Source: Panagrolaimus kolymaensis
Taxonomy: Eukaryota; Nematoda; Chromadorea; Rhabditida; Panagrolaimidae
DNA: 64,000 nucleotides
NCBI GenBank assembly: GCA_028622995.1
Contig: JAJQJQ010000045.1
Coordinates: 1,364,001-1,428,000, forward strand
Direction: 5' to 3'
Shown: positions 48,178 to 59,575 of the stretch, piece by piece
Numbering within the stretch: the stretch's first letter is position 1
How the letters are laid out: each line of letters starts with the position of its first letter
Program-made: the position numbers and the translations under genes
The notes under the pieces: model-generated
What the model was told of the DNA's origin: nothing
What the model saw: the letters and a program-made list of their open reading frames with translations, nothing else
Databases searched by the model: none

Positions 48178-49707
48178 TTAATTAGTTAAATGTAATTATT
48201 TTTTTGTTGAATGTTTTTTAGAATAAAAATAAAAGCTTTAATTTCGTAGATTCTTTTTGGGTTTGCAAAATCACACTTTTGAAGTTGAGAAGAAATGGAA
48301 AACATACAGCAAAGATTAGATTTATTGATTTAAAATTCAAACTAAAAAAAGACTTATGTTTCGCTGAAAAAATACTAAAAAAAATTTTTTTTTATCGAAA
48401 GTGTAAAAATAAAAAGCTTTGTAAAGCATAAACAAAAAAAAGACGAAAGCAGAATGAATTTGTTTTACAGAGAAAAGCTTTTTATTTTGATTTTGTTCGA
48501 TCGTCGCTTGATCGCGTTTTTTAATATTCTTTTCTTTTTAAATATTTTAAAAATTTTTTACTTTAAAAAATCTAAATATAATGTTTTAAACCAAGCAATT
48601 TGAGATTTTTTCACTAATGAAATTTAAATTTTTACAATCGATCACATCCTCCTTGCTGCTACAATGTAAACATTTAAAAAAATCTCTTAATCTGAAGCTA
48701 TGAATAACAACGATTTAATTTCAAAAAGGCGATATTCTTGCTTCTTTTACGGACAAGAATTTTAAAAATTAAAAGACGTCTACGAGAAGCAGAAGAACGA
48801 CCCATTTAAAGAGAAGTTTAAAGTTTTATTCTGCCATCTCAGTCTTTTCAGGCGGAGCGGAGCGAGCGGCAATAAAAAGTAAATTTTGACTAATAAAATC
48901 TTTTACAATACTTTAAACAATACAACAAACACATATATTTGAGAAATATAAATATTTTTGTTTCGTTCAACTTTTTTTGTTGTTGTTTCAAATCTTTTTT
49001 CTTTTTTGCAAAGAAAATTTAAGAAGAAGAAAAAAAACAACTGAAAATGTGTTCATTCTAAAAGTGCAAAAAGCATAAAAAAATATTTAGTAAAAAAGTG
49101 AAAGAAAAGAAGATGGATAAATTTTTTATTTTAATTTTTTTATATAACAAATCGAGGATTAAAATTAGTGATTTTATTCATCTTAACGCTTTAATAAAAT
49201 TAAACGAAAGATTTATTGGACTTGATAAAACTCTATTTGTTACCATTGTTTAACCGGCAACCGATATTTTTTTAAATCAAGAATTTGAAGATAGTGTGGC
49301 GTGTGTAGTTCAATAATAACATAAAAAGCAACAATGTTTTTCGAGCGCAAAATATTTGATGATAAATAGTTGATTTTTTTGTTTTGTTTGTTTTTTGTCA
49401 GAGGAATTATCTTTAATTAACCCTGTCTCGTCTCACTATATTTGTAGTTTACGGATCCTTCATAAAATGTTTGAAGTATAAAGTTTGTGTTTCCTGTCTG
49501 TCAAGACGACCTCTCAGCACTTACTTATTCACTTTTTGAATTCTTTACCCACTTCTTTTTTTTCTTTATAAATTGATTCATTTTCCCATCAACTCGATTG
49601 ATATAAAAAGGACTCAAAAAAGTGTTTGATCAAAGAAGAAAGAAATTTTATTCACTTTATTTTTTTTCAATTAGACAGAATTTTTTTTAATTTTTATTTG
49701 GAAAATA
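48178..49707. other. Intergenic region
   Basis: About 1.5 kb between two plus-strand genes. It contains AATAAA at 48222-48227 for the Sec14-like gene and a short GC-rich island near 48851-48872 (GGCGGAGCGGAGCGAGCGGC). No coding or RNA gene recognised. Confidence 0.5.
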
Positions 49708-51880
49708 ATGAAACTATATTTATTATTTATTGGAATACTTTTATTGTCAGAATGGATTGAAAGTGCCAAAATATTAGTTTATAACCCCAAAAATAAATAT
49801 ATTACTTCACATGTAAGATTTATGTCAAAAATGGCTGATATTTTACAAGAAAATGGACATGAAGTTGTAAGTTTTTAGCATTTTTTTCTTATTTTGATTA
49901 TTAAAACTAAAAATAAAAAAATTTGCTTATTTCTTTTCCAGATAGTTTATCAACCCGACAACGATGGAATAATTAAAATTGGGCCCAAAAAAGCTAAACC
50001 ATATACTCGAAGAAGAACAGGCACAGTCACCTATGATTCTGAAGTCGAGAGGGGATTTGTAAAACATATGTGGGAAGAGGCGGCGGATGATTTAAAAATC
50101 ACTGCAAGAACAATGGTTTTTGTTGAAAGCATTTTTCTTGATTCGTGCAAATGTAAGAATCTCTAAATACGAAATTTTTTGATCTCTTGATGAGGATATT
50201 TTTTCAGATCAATTGGAAGACAAAGAAGCATTGGAATATTTGAAAAATGAAAACTTTGATTTAGGAATTGCAGAAAGTTTTGATAATTGTGGTTTTGGAA
50301 TTTTCCATGCAATTGGATTAAATAATAAAACCATAACGATTTTTACTATGCCAATGCCAGATAATTTACCAGCCAAATTGGGGCTATCAAGAGGTGAAAG
50401 TTATATTCCATGTAAGTTTTGCCTCCAATTTGTAATTTCCTTGAAAGCGCTTTAATTTTTGACTTTTAGCTGTGATTGGTGGAAATGAAGTTGAAATGAA
50501 TTTATGGGGTCGAATTCAAAATGTTTATCGTTTATGGCACACGGATTCCATGAGAATTATTGGGCTTGATTGTGGGATTGAAAAAATTGTTCAGGAAAAA
50601 GTTGATCCAGAATTTACTTCTGCTGTAAGTTTCCCTTTTCCGAGAATTTATATTACAGAAGTGCGGCGCAAAAATAATTGGAAAATAATTTTTGGAGTTT
50701 TCAGAATGCAATAGCTTCAAGTGCATTTATTTTTATTAATTCTGAAGAACATTTGGATTTTCCTCGACCCATCACTCCCAAAATTGTTTATATTGGTGGA
50801 TTTAGTTTGGATTTAAAAAATGAAGAAAGTGAAGTAAGTTAATTATAAAAAAAACCCTTTAAAATTTAGATAAAAACCATAATAATTTTTTAGGAACTGG
50901 AAAAACTTGTCAGCGACGCTAAAAATGGCTTCATTTTCGTTTCCTTCGGTTCTGTAGCTCAAAGCGCTTTAATGCCTTCGACCATGAAAACTGCGTTCTT
51001 GGAAACATTTAAACGATTTCCAAATATTAAATTTTTATGGAAATATGAAAATTCCACTGATAATATCGCTGCTGGACATGCGAATGTGATCACAAAAGAA
51101 TGGTTTAATCAACCCGCAATCTTTAGTAAGATTTTATTTTTTCGATATTATTTGTTTTAAAAATCGTATGAAAAAATTCATAAGTTTTTGATAGGCTTTT
51201 GTGGAATTTAAATGTTTTTGTGCTGAAACTCAAAAATTTCAAAAAAAATAATTTAAATAATATCTCTTTTTATTTACTTCTTTGGTATCGAAACGAAAAA
51301 GATAAAGTTCCTGGAAAGCTAGCCATAAAAATCTAATTTAAACCCGCTTTCTTTACTTTTAATCTTTAATCTTTCAGACCACCCAAAACTGATTACTTTT
51401 ATAACTCATGGAGGAATGAATAGTTTGATAGAATTTTCATACAAAGGAATTCCATCAATTTCCATTCCACTTTTCGCCGATCAATATCGAAATGCAAATC
51501 TTTTAAAATATCGTAAAACTGGAATCATACTTCTCAAAAATGAAATAAACCCAGAAAATCTCGAAGCAAAAATAAATCAAATCCTCAAAGATAAAAGTTT
51601 TAAAGAAAATGCTTTAAAATTAGCGAAAATGATGAATTCGAAACCTTTTTCACCCAAAGAAAAATTCTTGAAACACGTGGAATTTGCAGCAAAAAATGGA
51701 AATTTTGATAATTTTAATTTGCATGGAACAAATTTAAATTTAATGCAATTTTATAATCTTGATATTTATGGAATTATATTTGCTTCTTTTATTATTGTTG
51801 TTTTAGTAATTGTTAAACTGAGCTTTTGTGTTTACAGAATTTTAAGAGATCGTTTTTCTATCAAAGTTAAAAAACTTTGA
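49708..51880 (+). CDS. UDP-glucuronosyl/glucosyltransferase (UGT)
   Basis: Seven exons: 49708-49866, 49942-50152, 50208-50411, 50470-50624, 50705-50833, 50894-51125 and 51378-51880, in phase, 530 aa, the usual UGT length. ER-membrane detoxification/conjugation enzyme. A cleavable signal peptide (1-19, KLYLLFIGILLLSEWIES) is followed by the acceptor-binding half with the catalytic SH dyad at 34-35. The UDP-sugar-binding half has VSFGSVAQS and the UGT signature around TFITHGGMNS (370-379) with PLFADQYRNA. Near the end is one TM helix (about residues 493-515) and a short basic cytosolic tail ending KVKKL, the typical ER type I arrangement. The sugar donor (glucuronate or glucose) is not decided by sequence. 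AATAAA at 51917-51922. Confidence 0.93.
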
Positions 51881-54618
51881 TTTGTAAAAATTAACTATTT
51901 TTCTTTTATTTGATTCAATAAAACAAAGTATTTTCGTCTTTTTTTCGTTTTTAAATGAAATTTCCTGCATATTTTAACATCCTTTTTTATAGTCTATTTG
52001 GTGGAGGCCATTTAATGTTTGCTTTTGGTTGTCTCCTAAATATTTTTTTTTCATTCACAAGAAGAAAAAAGAAGAAATTTTTTGTTGATAAGCAATAAAA
52101 AAGAGTGTATCGCTGATTTTCAGCATTAAAAATTTTTATGTTTGGTATTGACATTTCCATTTTTTTAAACTTTTGAATATTTCATTATTACTTTTTTTTA
52201 AATTTTATTTTAGCTTCTAAAAATTGGTGGAATTATATCAACAACAAAAAAATAGAAAGCTTATAATTAAAACTTGAAATATAAAATTATTTTAATTATC
52301 AATAAATTTCTCTCGAAGGAAAAATAAATATCATAAGCAAACAATGGACTATAAATTAGTATTACAATCATCTTATAAACACATTCTTCGTTTCCACATT
52401 CAAATACTTAATTTTAAAAAAAAGAGGAAGATTGTGGAGTATGATTTCATAAAAAGTTGAATAAATTTAATCAAAAATTATTTGAAATCAATCATGAATT
52501 GAAAATTAAACATAAAAAGTATTTGCTTAAAGTTTTTTTAATTATTACAAAAAAAAATTTTCAACATAAATTTTATATTCATTGTAAGAAGTTCAAGCTT
52601 TTTTGCTATTTTTTCAGTTCTTTTAAAATGGTTTTCTCTTATTCACTTTGTATTTTTTATGCGCGCCACAGCCAAAGCTTATGGAAAATAACCTTTGAAA
52701 CGATCGATAATTCGCATAACCTGGCACAACAACCCCGCCAGTTTTTTTAGTATAAAAACACATTTGTTCTTTTTAAAGTCTGCTTTAAAACATCTCCGTT
52801 TTTTCCGCATGTGAAATGTTTGTATTTTGGGATTTTTTTGTTGATAAGCTTATTTTAGTTACCAACAGTTGGGAAGGGAAAAGAAGAATGTTAAATTTTC
52901 TTTCGATTATTTAACCTTTTTTCAGGTTTGCCAGTTGGTGACTTTTTTGTTATTTTATTGAATATTTAAATTTTTTTTTTAAACTTGTTGTAATTTTTTC
53001 AAAGCATCTTTGTTTATGCAAAGCAAAAACTTTCGATTTAATCAAATTTGCAAGTGCGAAGGTTAATTCATACAAATAAAGCGGCACATGTATATATTTT
53101 TTTTTTCAATTCGCAACTGCTAATCTGCCGCAAAATTCGTCCAAAAGTTTTCTTCTTTCTTTACACAAGGCTGGATTTTTACTTGTTGCAAGTATGTTTT
53201 TTAATAAATTATTTAAATTTTGTACATTTCTTTAATAATTATTTTTTTAAGAAAGTCGCCATTGTTTAATCGCAAACTATAACAAAAAAATTAAAACTTT
53301 CCTTACCTTTTTCCAACCATATTTAAAAAAAATTTATACACATTTTTTCATTTAATCATGTTTTCTTGCCAGAAAAGAATTTTTTTATGGTAAATATATT
53401 TGCTTTCGGTTTGGTTTGATATTCTTCAATTCATTGCTACCTAATAAAAAAGGAAAATATGATAAGAAAAAAATATTTTTGCTCATTCTCACCGTTGATA
53501 ATAGTCTCGACGATGAATGATATTGGAACTTTTACTATAGTTTTTATTTTAAGGCTTTAAAATTATTGTTTTTGAATTTTTTTATACATATTTTTTTCTT
53601 TCTTTTTTTTGTTTTAAATTTTCCTTACAAAACAATGGCATAACTTAGAAAAAAGGATTTTCATTACGAAGTAAAATTTTTTGTTTGCAAAAATTTGGTT
53701 TGAACCAAAATAATAAATAACTATTTAAAACAACGATGCAGTCGTAAAACAACTTGCAAATATTTGTGGCCATATATTAGAAACCAGATGAGTTAATACA
53801 TAACGAAACACTGAGAAATATCACCAATAACAATGATTTCCATAAATCAACAATTTTGAATCTTAAAATTATAAAATAAAAGACAAATTTTATATAAAAC
53901 ATAATTTTTATTTATCATAATTGCTACTCCTTAACAGATTGTGTTAAGAAAAGGTTTAATTCAGTAAAAAACTTTTTAACTTTGAAAAACTTAATAAACT
54001 TTTGAAAACTCTTTTTCTTTTATAATTTTTTTGTTACTTTACTTTTTTTCTTCTTTAAGACACATTTTTTTGTTCACTAACAAAACAAAACAAAAAAGAC
54101 ATCTTTGATGTTCCTTTTTTTGTTTTCACCTTTCTTTTTATTTATTTCGATCAAAGTCGTTTGTTGTCTTATTCTTTTTTTTTGATTCGATTGGGTGTAA
54201 AAACAAACACCATCCATCGGTGGCGGCCGCCAAACTTTTCTTTTTCCAACCTTGGTGTAAAAAGCTTTTTAGTTTGTTTTTAGTGAGGCGTGTTGAAGAA
54301 AAAACAAAAAAGGGCTGGCCTTGGGTGTTTTTTTTCGATGCCTTTAAAATCAATTCAATCATTTTGATGGTCTCTTTTTTTCAAATTCTTCCACACCCAC
54401 TTTTTTTTATATTTTCAAATACATAAAAAAATCGATTTTCTTCATTGTTGTTTTTTCGATTCACCTCTCTTTCAAATCAAAAAAAAGTAAAAAAAGGTTA
54501 GTGACCGACCTTTGAGGTAAAAATAAAGAAAAAGGGTAAACAAGGTTATTTCTTATTTGCTTTGATCTTATAAAAAAGATATATTCCTTATTTTTATTTG
54601 ATTGTCAACGACGACACG
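51881..54618. other. Intergenic region
   Basis: About 2.7 kb of AT-rich DNA without a convincing gene. It includes a 12-bp perfect palindrome TGGCGGCCGCCA at 54221-54232 in an otherwise GC-poor context. Open frames are low complexity. Confidence 0.5.
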
Positions 54619-56521
54619 ATGGTCAAAAAATTAAAGACTGTTTTATTGTTTTTATTATTGGCTATTATTTGTGTTGAACATGTTAATTCTGGAATGCTCG
54701 ATGAAATCAAACATTTCTTTACAGGTAAGTAAGTAAAAGGTGTAGTCCATAATTTTAAATAAAAAAAACCAAAAGGAAAAACAGTATTTATTTTTTCTTC
54801 CAATTACTGCTTACTCCTTACAGAGAAAAGCTATCGATCGATTCAACGAAATCGAAATTGAAAGTTTTCGAATTTTCTATTCGTTTTCATTTTTTTTCTT
54901 GAAGTCCACAGAATTGCAAAATCCTAGAAAAGCTTGAATAAAACGCTAAATTGCTTTTTTAATGTTATTTTTGTGTGGAATTTTTTAATTTTTTCCCAAC
55001 AATTTTTAATCATCATTAAAATAAATTCCAATTTCGTTCTTTCTTTTTTTCATCTTCTGAAATCATAAACCTTGAACTTAATTTGAACTTTTTCGATGTC
55101 ATTTCACTTTTTTTGTTTTGTTTTTTTTGAATCTAAAAAAAGAGAAGAGTTTTCGAAAAGAATATTAAATGAATGAATTTTTATCTATTTCCCCATCAAT
55201 GTTTTTTTTCTTTTTTTGCATGTTTCAAAACAAAACTAAATTAACGAAAAAAATTTTCCTGTGATTTTCTAATTTAGTTTTTATGTATTTTGTTTTTCAG
55301 AAATTAAAAATGATTTCAAATCATCCGTAAATCAATTAAAAAATATTAAAAATGAAACTCAAATTCGGCTTAATGAAGGTAAGTAAATTTAGAAAACCAG
55401 CTTTTTATTAAAAATGAAAAATACAATTTTATTATTTATTAAATAAAATTTTTTTTTGCAACAACTCCAAAACTTTTTCACTTGAGCCCTAAAATTTGGA
55501 AATATAACCTTTAACGGATGGATAATCCATCCATATTTACTCATAATTACGCAACAACATTCATTTTTTTATCCATTTTTTAATAACCCCAATCTAAAAT
55601 GAATGATTTTTTTATTTTAAAAAATGCAATTATTATTCAAAGCGGATGTGATTTGAGAAGTAAAAATAAAAAACTCAGTCACTTTTATCTAACTTTTTTT
55701 TGCTACGGAGAGTAAAAAAAGGCGCTTTAATTGTTTGTGGATAAAATCTCAAATAAGTCCCTTTAATTTTAAAAAAATGGAAGAAAGTTTTTCAAAAATG
55801 TTTGAAGTTTTAAAAAAAAGTAAGTAAATCTATTTGTTATTTAGTTACGGTAAAGATTTTGGCTATGAAACTCAAATTTTTTTTTGAAAAAATCATTTTT
55901 TATTGACAAAAAATAAATAAAGAAACTTTTTTCTTTGAGGAAGTTCTTTAAAAAAAAGAAAAAAACAAACAATTTTAATGCACATTTTTTTGTTTTGAGG
56001 GTCGTTTTGCATAAATATACAAATCCCATGGTTGCATATGCCCGAAAAATTTTTTTTGTCTGCTATTCTCAAATCCAAAACAGATGCGGCTTTTTTCTCT
56101 TTTTTTGTAAACAAAAAAATCATTAAAACAAAGGCTTTTCAAAAATAATCTATCAAAAATTACATAATTTAAGTTTCATTTTTTTAAAAGTATTTATTAA
56201 TCAATTTTTTTTTCTTCTTCAGAAATCAGTAGTTCCATCGACAATTTATTGGAATCAGTTAAAAATGAAGCCTTGGCAAATGAAGACATTCAATTGGTAA
56301 TCAAATTAATTATTGTTGCAATTGTAATCCATCTTATTTTTTCTACGATCGTTTTAATTTACATTGGTGTAAGCTGTTATGTAATGATTTACAAGCAAAA
56401 AGTATTTGACAAAAATTATAATCCAAATAATAATCAACAAGAATCACCTTCATCCGCATCTTTATCTAAACCATATTTAAAGGATATTAATCCAAATGAT
56501 AAATTTATTCAAAAAGAATAA
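54619..56521 (+). CDS. Small single-pass membrane protein with signal peptide
   Basis: Three exons (54619-54724, 55301-55378, 56223-56521) join in phase to 160 aa. Signal peptide at 1-24 (hydrophobic core LLFLLLAIICVE). A luminal/extracellular stretch of about 65 residues follows, amphipathic and Lys/Glu/Asn-rich with probable short coiled coil (IKNDFKSSVNQLKNIK and ISSSIDNLLESVKNEA). Then one TM helix (about 85-110, rich in Ile/Val) and a cytosolic Asn/Ser/Lys tail of about 45 residues. The middle exon is 78 nt, flanked by introns of the same phase, so it can be skipped or duplicated without a frameshift. Exons 2 and 3 both open with a Glu-Ile codon pair. No family recognised. Introns are long (576 and 844 nt). 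Confidence 0.65.
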
Positions 56522-57002
56522 AAATAAAAAAATATATAAATTTTTTCGATTAAAAAATTAGTTTTTTTTTGTTGCATAATCAAAAATTTTGTTAGAATTT
56601 TTTTAAGAATTCAAATTTAATTTTGGAAGTCTATTTTTTACCTAAATTTTTAATCTTTGTTGTTACGGTTTCTTTTATTTCTTCTTGCCGGTGTATTTTT
56701 AAATTTTTAAAAAACAAAGTATCTTGATTTTGCATTTATGGAAATGACTCATTTTTGACTCCATACATTTTTATTTTAAATTTTAAGCGTTTTTTTGTTG
56801 ATAAAAAAGCTTTCTTTTCTTTATTTTTGATCGTGTAATCACAATTATACCAAGGAAAAAAATGAAAAGAAAAAACCCATTTACGTCTCTTTTTTTCTGT
56901 CAAAAAAAACTATTCGCTATTTTGTGAAAAAATCAGTCGCTTGATTTTTTGGTTGTTGTGTGTTTAAAAAATTTATTTCCTCCAAATTGGTTGATTTATA
57001 AA
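56522..57002. other. Intergenic region
   Basis: About 480 bp between two plus-strand genes, T-rich, without a recognised element. Confidence 0.45.
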
Positions 57003-58610
57003 ATGGCATTTTTATGGGATTTACGGCAATTTTTTACTTCCAAATTTCGATCAAATTATCGCGAAAGTTTCGAAGTTTATGTCAAAAAAATTTTGGTTGG
57101 CGAAGGTTATTTAGAAAATGAAATCGTTGAAATTAAAATTCAAGAAACAAAATTTGAACAAAAATTTGCTCATATTATTATTTCCTCTAAAAAGGTCGAT
57201 GGAAAATTTAATGTTTTATTAATTTTGGATGAATTACATCGCTCGAAAGAAGTTTATAAATTACAAAAAAACACTCCACAAAGTCGAATAATTGAAAATA
57301 AAAGTTTTTCATCCATCGAAGCGGCAAGAAAATATGTTTGTACAAAAGCGGCTTTATACGAAATTGGAACTTTTGATTCATAGTAAGTTAGTTATTGCTA
57401 TTTTTAAATTGTTGGCTATGCAAAAAATCATGGGAAGGTCGGGTTGAAAGGGGTGATGAAAAGAAAAAATTTTCCAATGACAATTTTTTTTAAATTTTTT
57501 GCGAAAATCTTTGTAAAACAAAACATAAAAAACCCATCCAAAAAAAAGGGGGAAACAAAGTTTATTTATTTTTTTGGTGGATCAATTATTTTATTTGCAT
57601 ATTTCCTAAGTTAAAACTACCATAAAATTTACCCTTAATTTTTCACACAAAAAAAAACTATTCTCATCGGCCCCAAAATTTTTTTCCCTTATCAGTAAAT
57701 TTTTTTGAAAATTAAGCAAAAGCACCATTTTCCCTTGAAATAATGTATATTTCCCTAAATTTAATATTTTTAAACTCCAATTATATTTTTTTTCAGTGCT
57801 TCATATAAAGCGCTGAAATATAAAATTTTTTTGCCCGGTTCAAAATTTTTCAAAACACCCTGTTTTTTTGTAAATTCAAAAAAACTGCCCCGCAAGTTTA
57901 CAAAAAGAGCAGTGCATTTTTTGTAAATTTAGCCAAAATTTACAAAAAAACAGGGTGTTTTGAAAAATTTTGAATCGGGCAAAAAAATTTTATATTTCAG
58001 CGCTTTATATTACCGAATTGTTAAAACTGGTGTTGATTGTTTAACAAATCCCGACAACTATCTTCTCCCCGGAGATTACATCGTTCGAGAATTGGACGGG
58101 CTTCAAATTGCCTCGCATGCTGGGATTTATTTTGGTCGAGGAAAAGTTGTTCATTATGATTCTCCAACAAAATCAGCTAATTTAATTCTATGTGCTTTGG
58201 GAAATGGCGATCATCGCGTTCATGATGCAGAAATACAAAATTTTGTTTCAAATCCAAATCAAGAAATTCGAATTGTTGTATTTTGTTTTCAACAAAAATC
58301 ACAAAAAGATAAAATTGATGCGGCAATTGCTTTATCTGAAATTCGTTATGGAGAAGATGAATATAATTTTTTTAGAAATAATTGTCAACATTTCTGTTCC
58401 ATTGTTACAAATAATCGATCAGAAATGATTGATACTGAAATTATTGAAAAAAGTATGGGTTACCTTGGATTAGCTATTGGATTGGGTAGCCTCGTTTTTG
58501 CTGGATATAGTTATTATAATTCGGGTGAAAAAACAATTGTTGAACAACAACCAGTGCCACAACGAAAAGAAACTGAAGAAAATCGTGAAAAGAAAGGAGA
58601 TGAAAATTGA
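57003..58610 (+). CDS. LRAT/NlpC-P60-like acyltransferase with new N-terminal domain
   Basis: Exon 1 is 57003-57382. I take exon 2 as 58001-58610, giving 329 aa. The LRAT-type thiol domain spans about 147-262: LLPGDYIVRE, catalytic His166 in SHAGIYFG, second His178 in VVHYDS, and nucleophile Cys255 in NNCQHFC. This is the circularly permuted papain-like arrangement of LRAT, PLA/AT (HRASLS) and nematode EGL-26-type proteins, which act on phospholipids or retinoids or bind membranes. A C-terminal hydrophobic helix (about 275-293) anchors it. The N-terminal about 125 residues form a basic alpha/beta domain I cannot assign. The original exon 2 acceptor (57795-57796) is followed after eight nucleotides by a 202-bp foldback element. 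Use of the acceptor at 57999-58000, inside the right arm, restores the frame. Confidence 0.82.
57806..58007. mobile_element. 202-bp foldback/MITE element with TA duplication
   Basis: Two 74-nt arms, 57803-57876 and 57937-58010 (including the flanking TA), are reverse complements with one mismatch. They surround a 60-nt loop. The element begins TAAAGCGCTG, ends CAGCGCTTTA and is flanked by TA on both sides, as for Tc1/mariner-type MITEs. It sits at the start of LRAT-gene exon 2. The right arm contains a T-rich tract ending TTTCAG followed by CGC. The near-perfect arms imply a young insertion. An alternative is a local inverted duplication of the exon boundary rather than a transposed element. 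Confidence 0.75.
57999..58000 (+). promoter_or_regulatory. Element-borne splice acceptor for LRAT exon 2
   Basis: TTTTATATTTCAG fits the nematode 3' splice consensus. Joining exon 1 (ending in phase 2 with TA) to the following C gives Tyr-Ala-Leu-Tyr-Tyr-Arg and an open frame. The older acceptor at 57795-57796 leads to a stop about 35 codons in. The site lies in a long hairpin arm, which might reduce its use. Confidence 0.6.
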
Positions 58611-59575
58611 TTTAATTTTATTTTATATAGCACTGAAAAAATATATAATAATTAAAATGGATTTTTGATTTTTTTCCCAAATTTATTAAACTTTTTGTAA
58701 AACAGAAAAAAAAGAAGAAAATGTGAACTTTTTTTTTATCTTCCAATGATTTATTTATTTTGATATTTATTTTGACTTTGCAACTTTCAAATAATGGATA
58801 TTTGGTAAAAAAAAAAACAATTTCTGATTGCTAAAGTCACTTGTTGTTCATTATCTCTTCCACCAAACACATTTTCTTGATCATTATCATTATTTGCAGT
58901 CCAACTATTTTCTAAAAACCATAAAAATATAATTATTTTTTGTTTATTTTATAATTTTTGTTGACTGAAATAAACAAATAATATATATATATATGCCACA
59001 CTTTCCATAACATTTCTTCAACATGTCCCAAGTGTAAAGCCTTTTTTTTCTCGATCGTAATAATAATGGATAAATAAAAATGCAAACAGTTTGTTACTTA
59101 TTTGCTACAAAAAATGAGTAAAAAAATGTGCACAAAAAAAGCTTTATATTATCAATAAAAATATGTTAACCTATTTTAACAAAAAAAGTTTGCATAAAAG
59201 TTACATATAAAGTTTATTTGAAGTTATAATATGTATTCTCTTACTTTTTGTTTTAGAAATTTGTGCTTTTTAGTATTTTTAGATTAGACAAAAACAAATC
59301 AAAGCAAGCTTTCCAAAATTTTCAATGCAAGTCGAATTTTTTTTCCGCTTTCAAACAACTTTTTCAAAATGCGTTCCCACACGGAAAACAAAATTTGCAT
59401 GCAGCGTTCGCAAATATTTTTTCATCATAAAAATTTTTCTTCTTCTCTTTCATTTTTTTCTTTCATTCATCATTTTTCAGCGCCGTTCAATTTGTTCAAT
59501 TTCTTGTTGGTTGCTGTTGTTTCATCATTTTTGTTTGTGATCAAAAGAAATAGTTTCAACACAAACTAAAGAGAA
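58611..59575. other. Intergenic region
   Basis: About 1 kb between plus-strand genes, with an AT dinucleotide run at 58979-58994. No gene recognised. Confidence 0.5.

Noticed and set aside
48851..48872. GC-rich GGCGGAGCGGAGCGAGCGGC stretch
   Set aside because: Simple purine-rich GC island without structure or partner; no RNA gene recognised.
54221..54232. GC-only palindrome TGGCGGCCGCCA in AT-rich DNA
   Set aside because: Too short and isolated; no flanking repeats or second copy.
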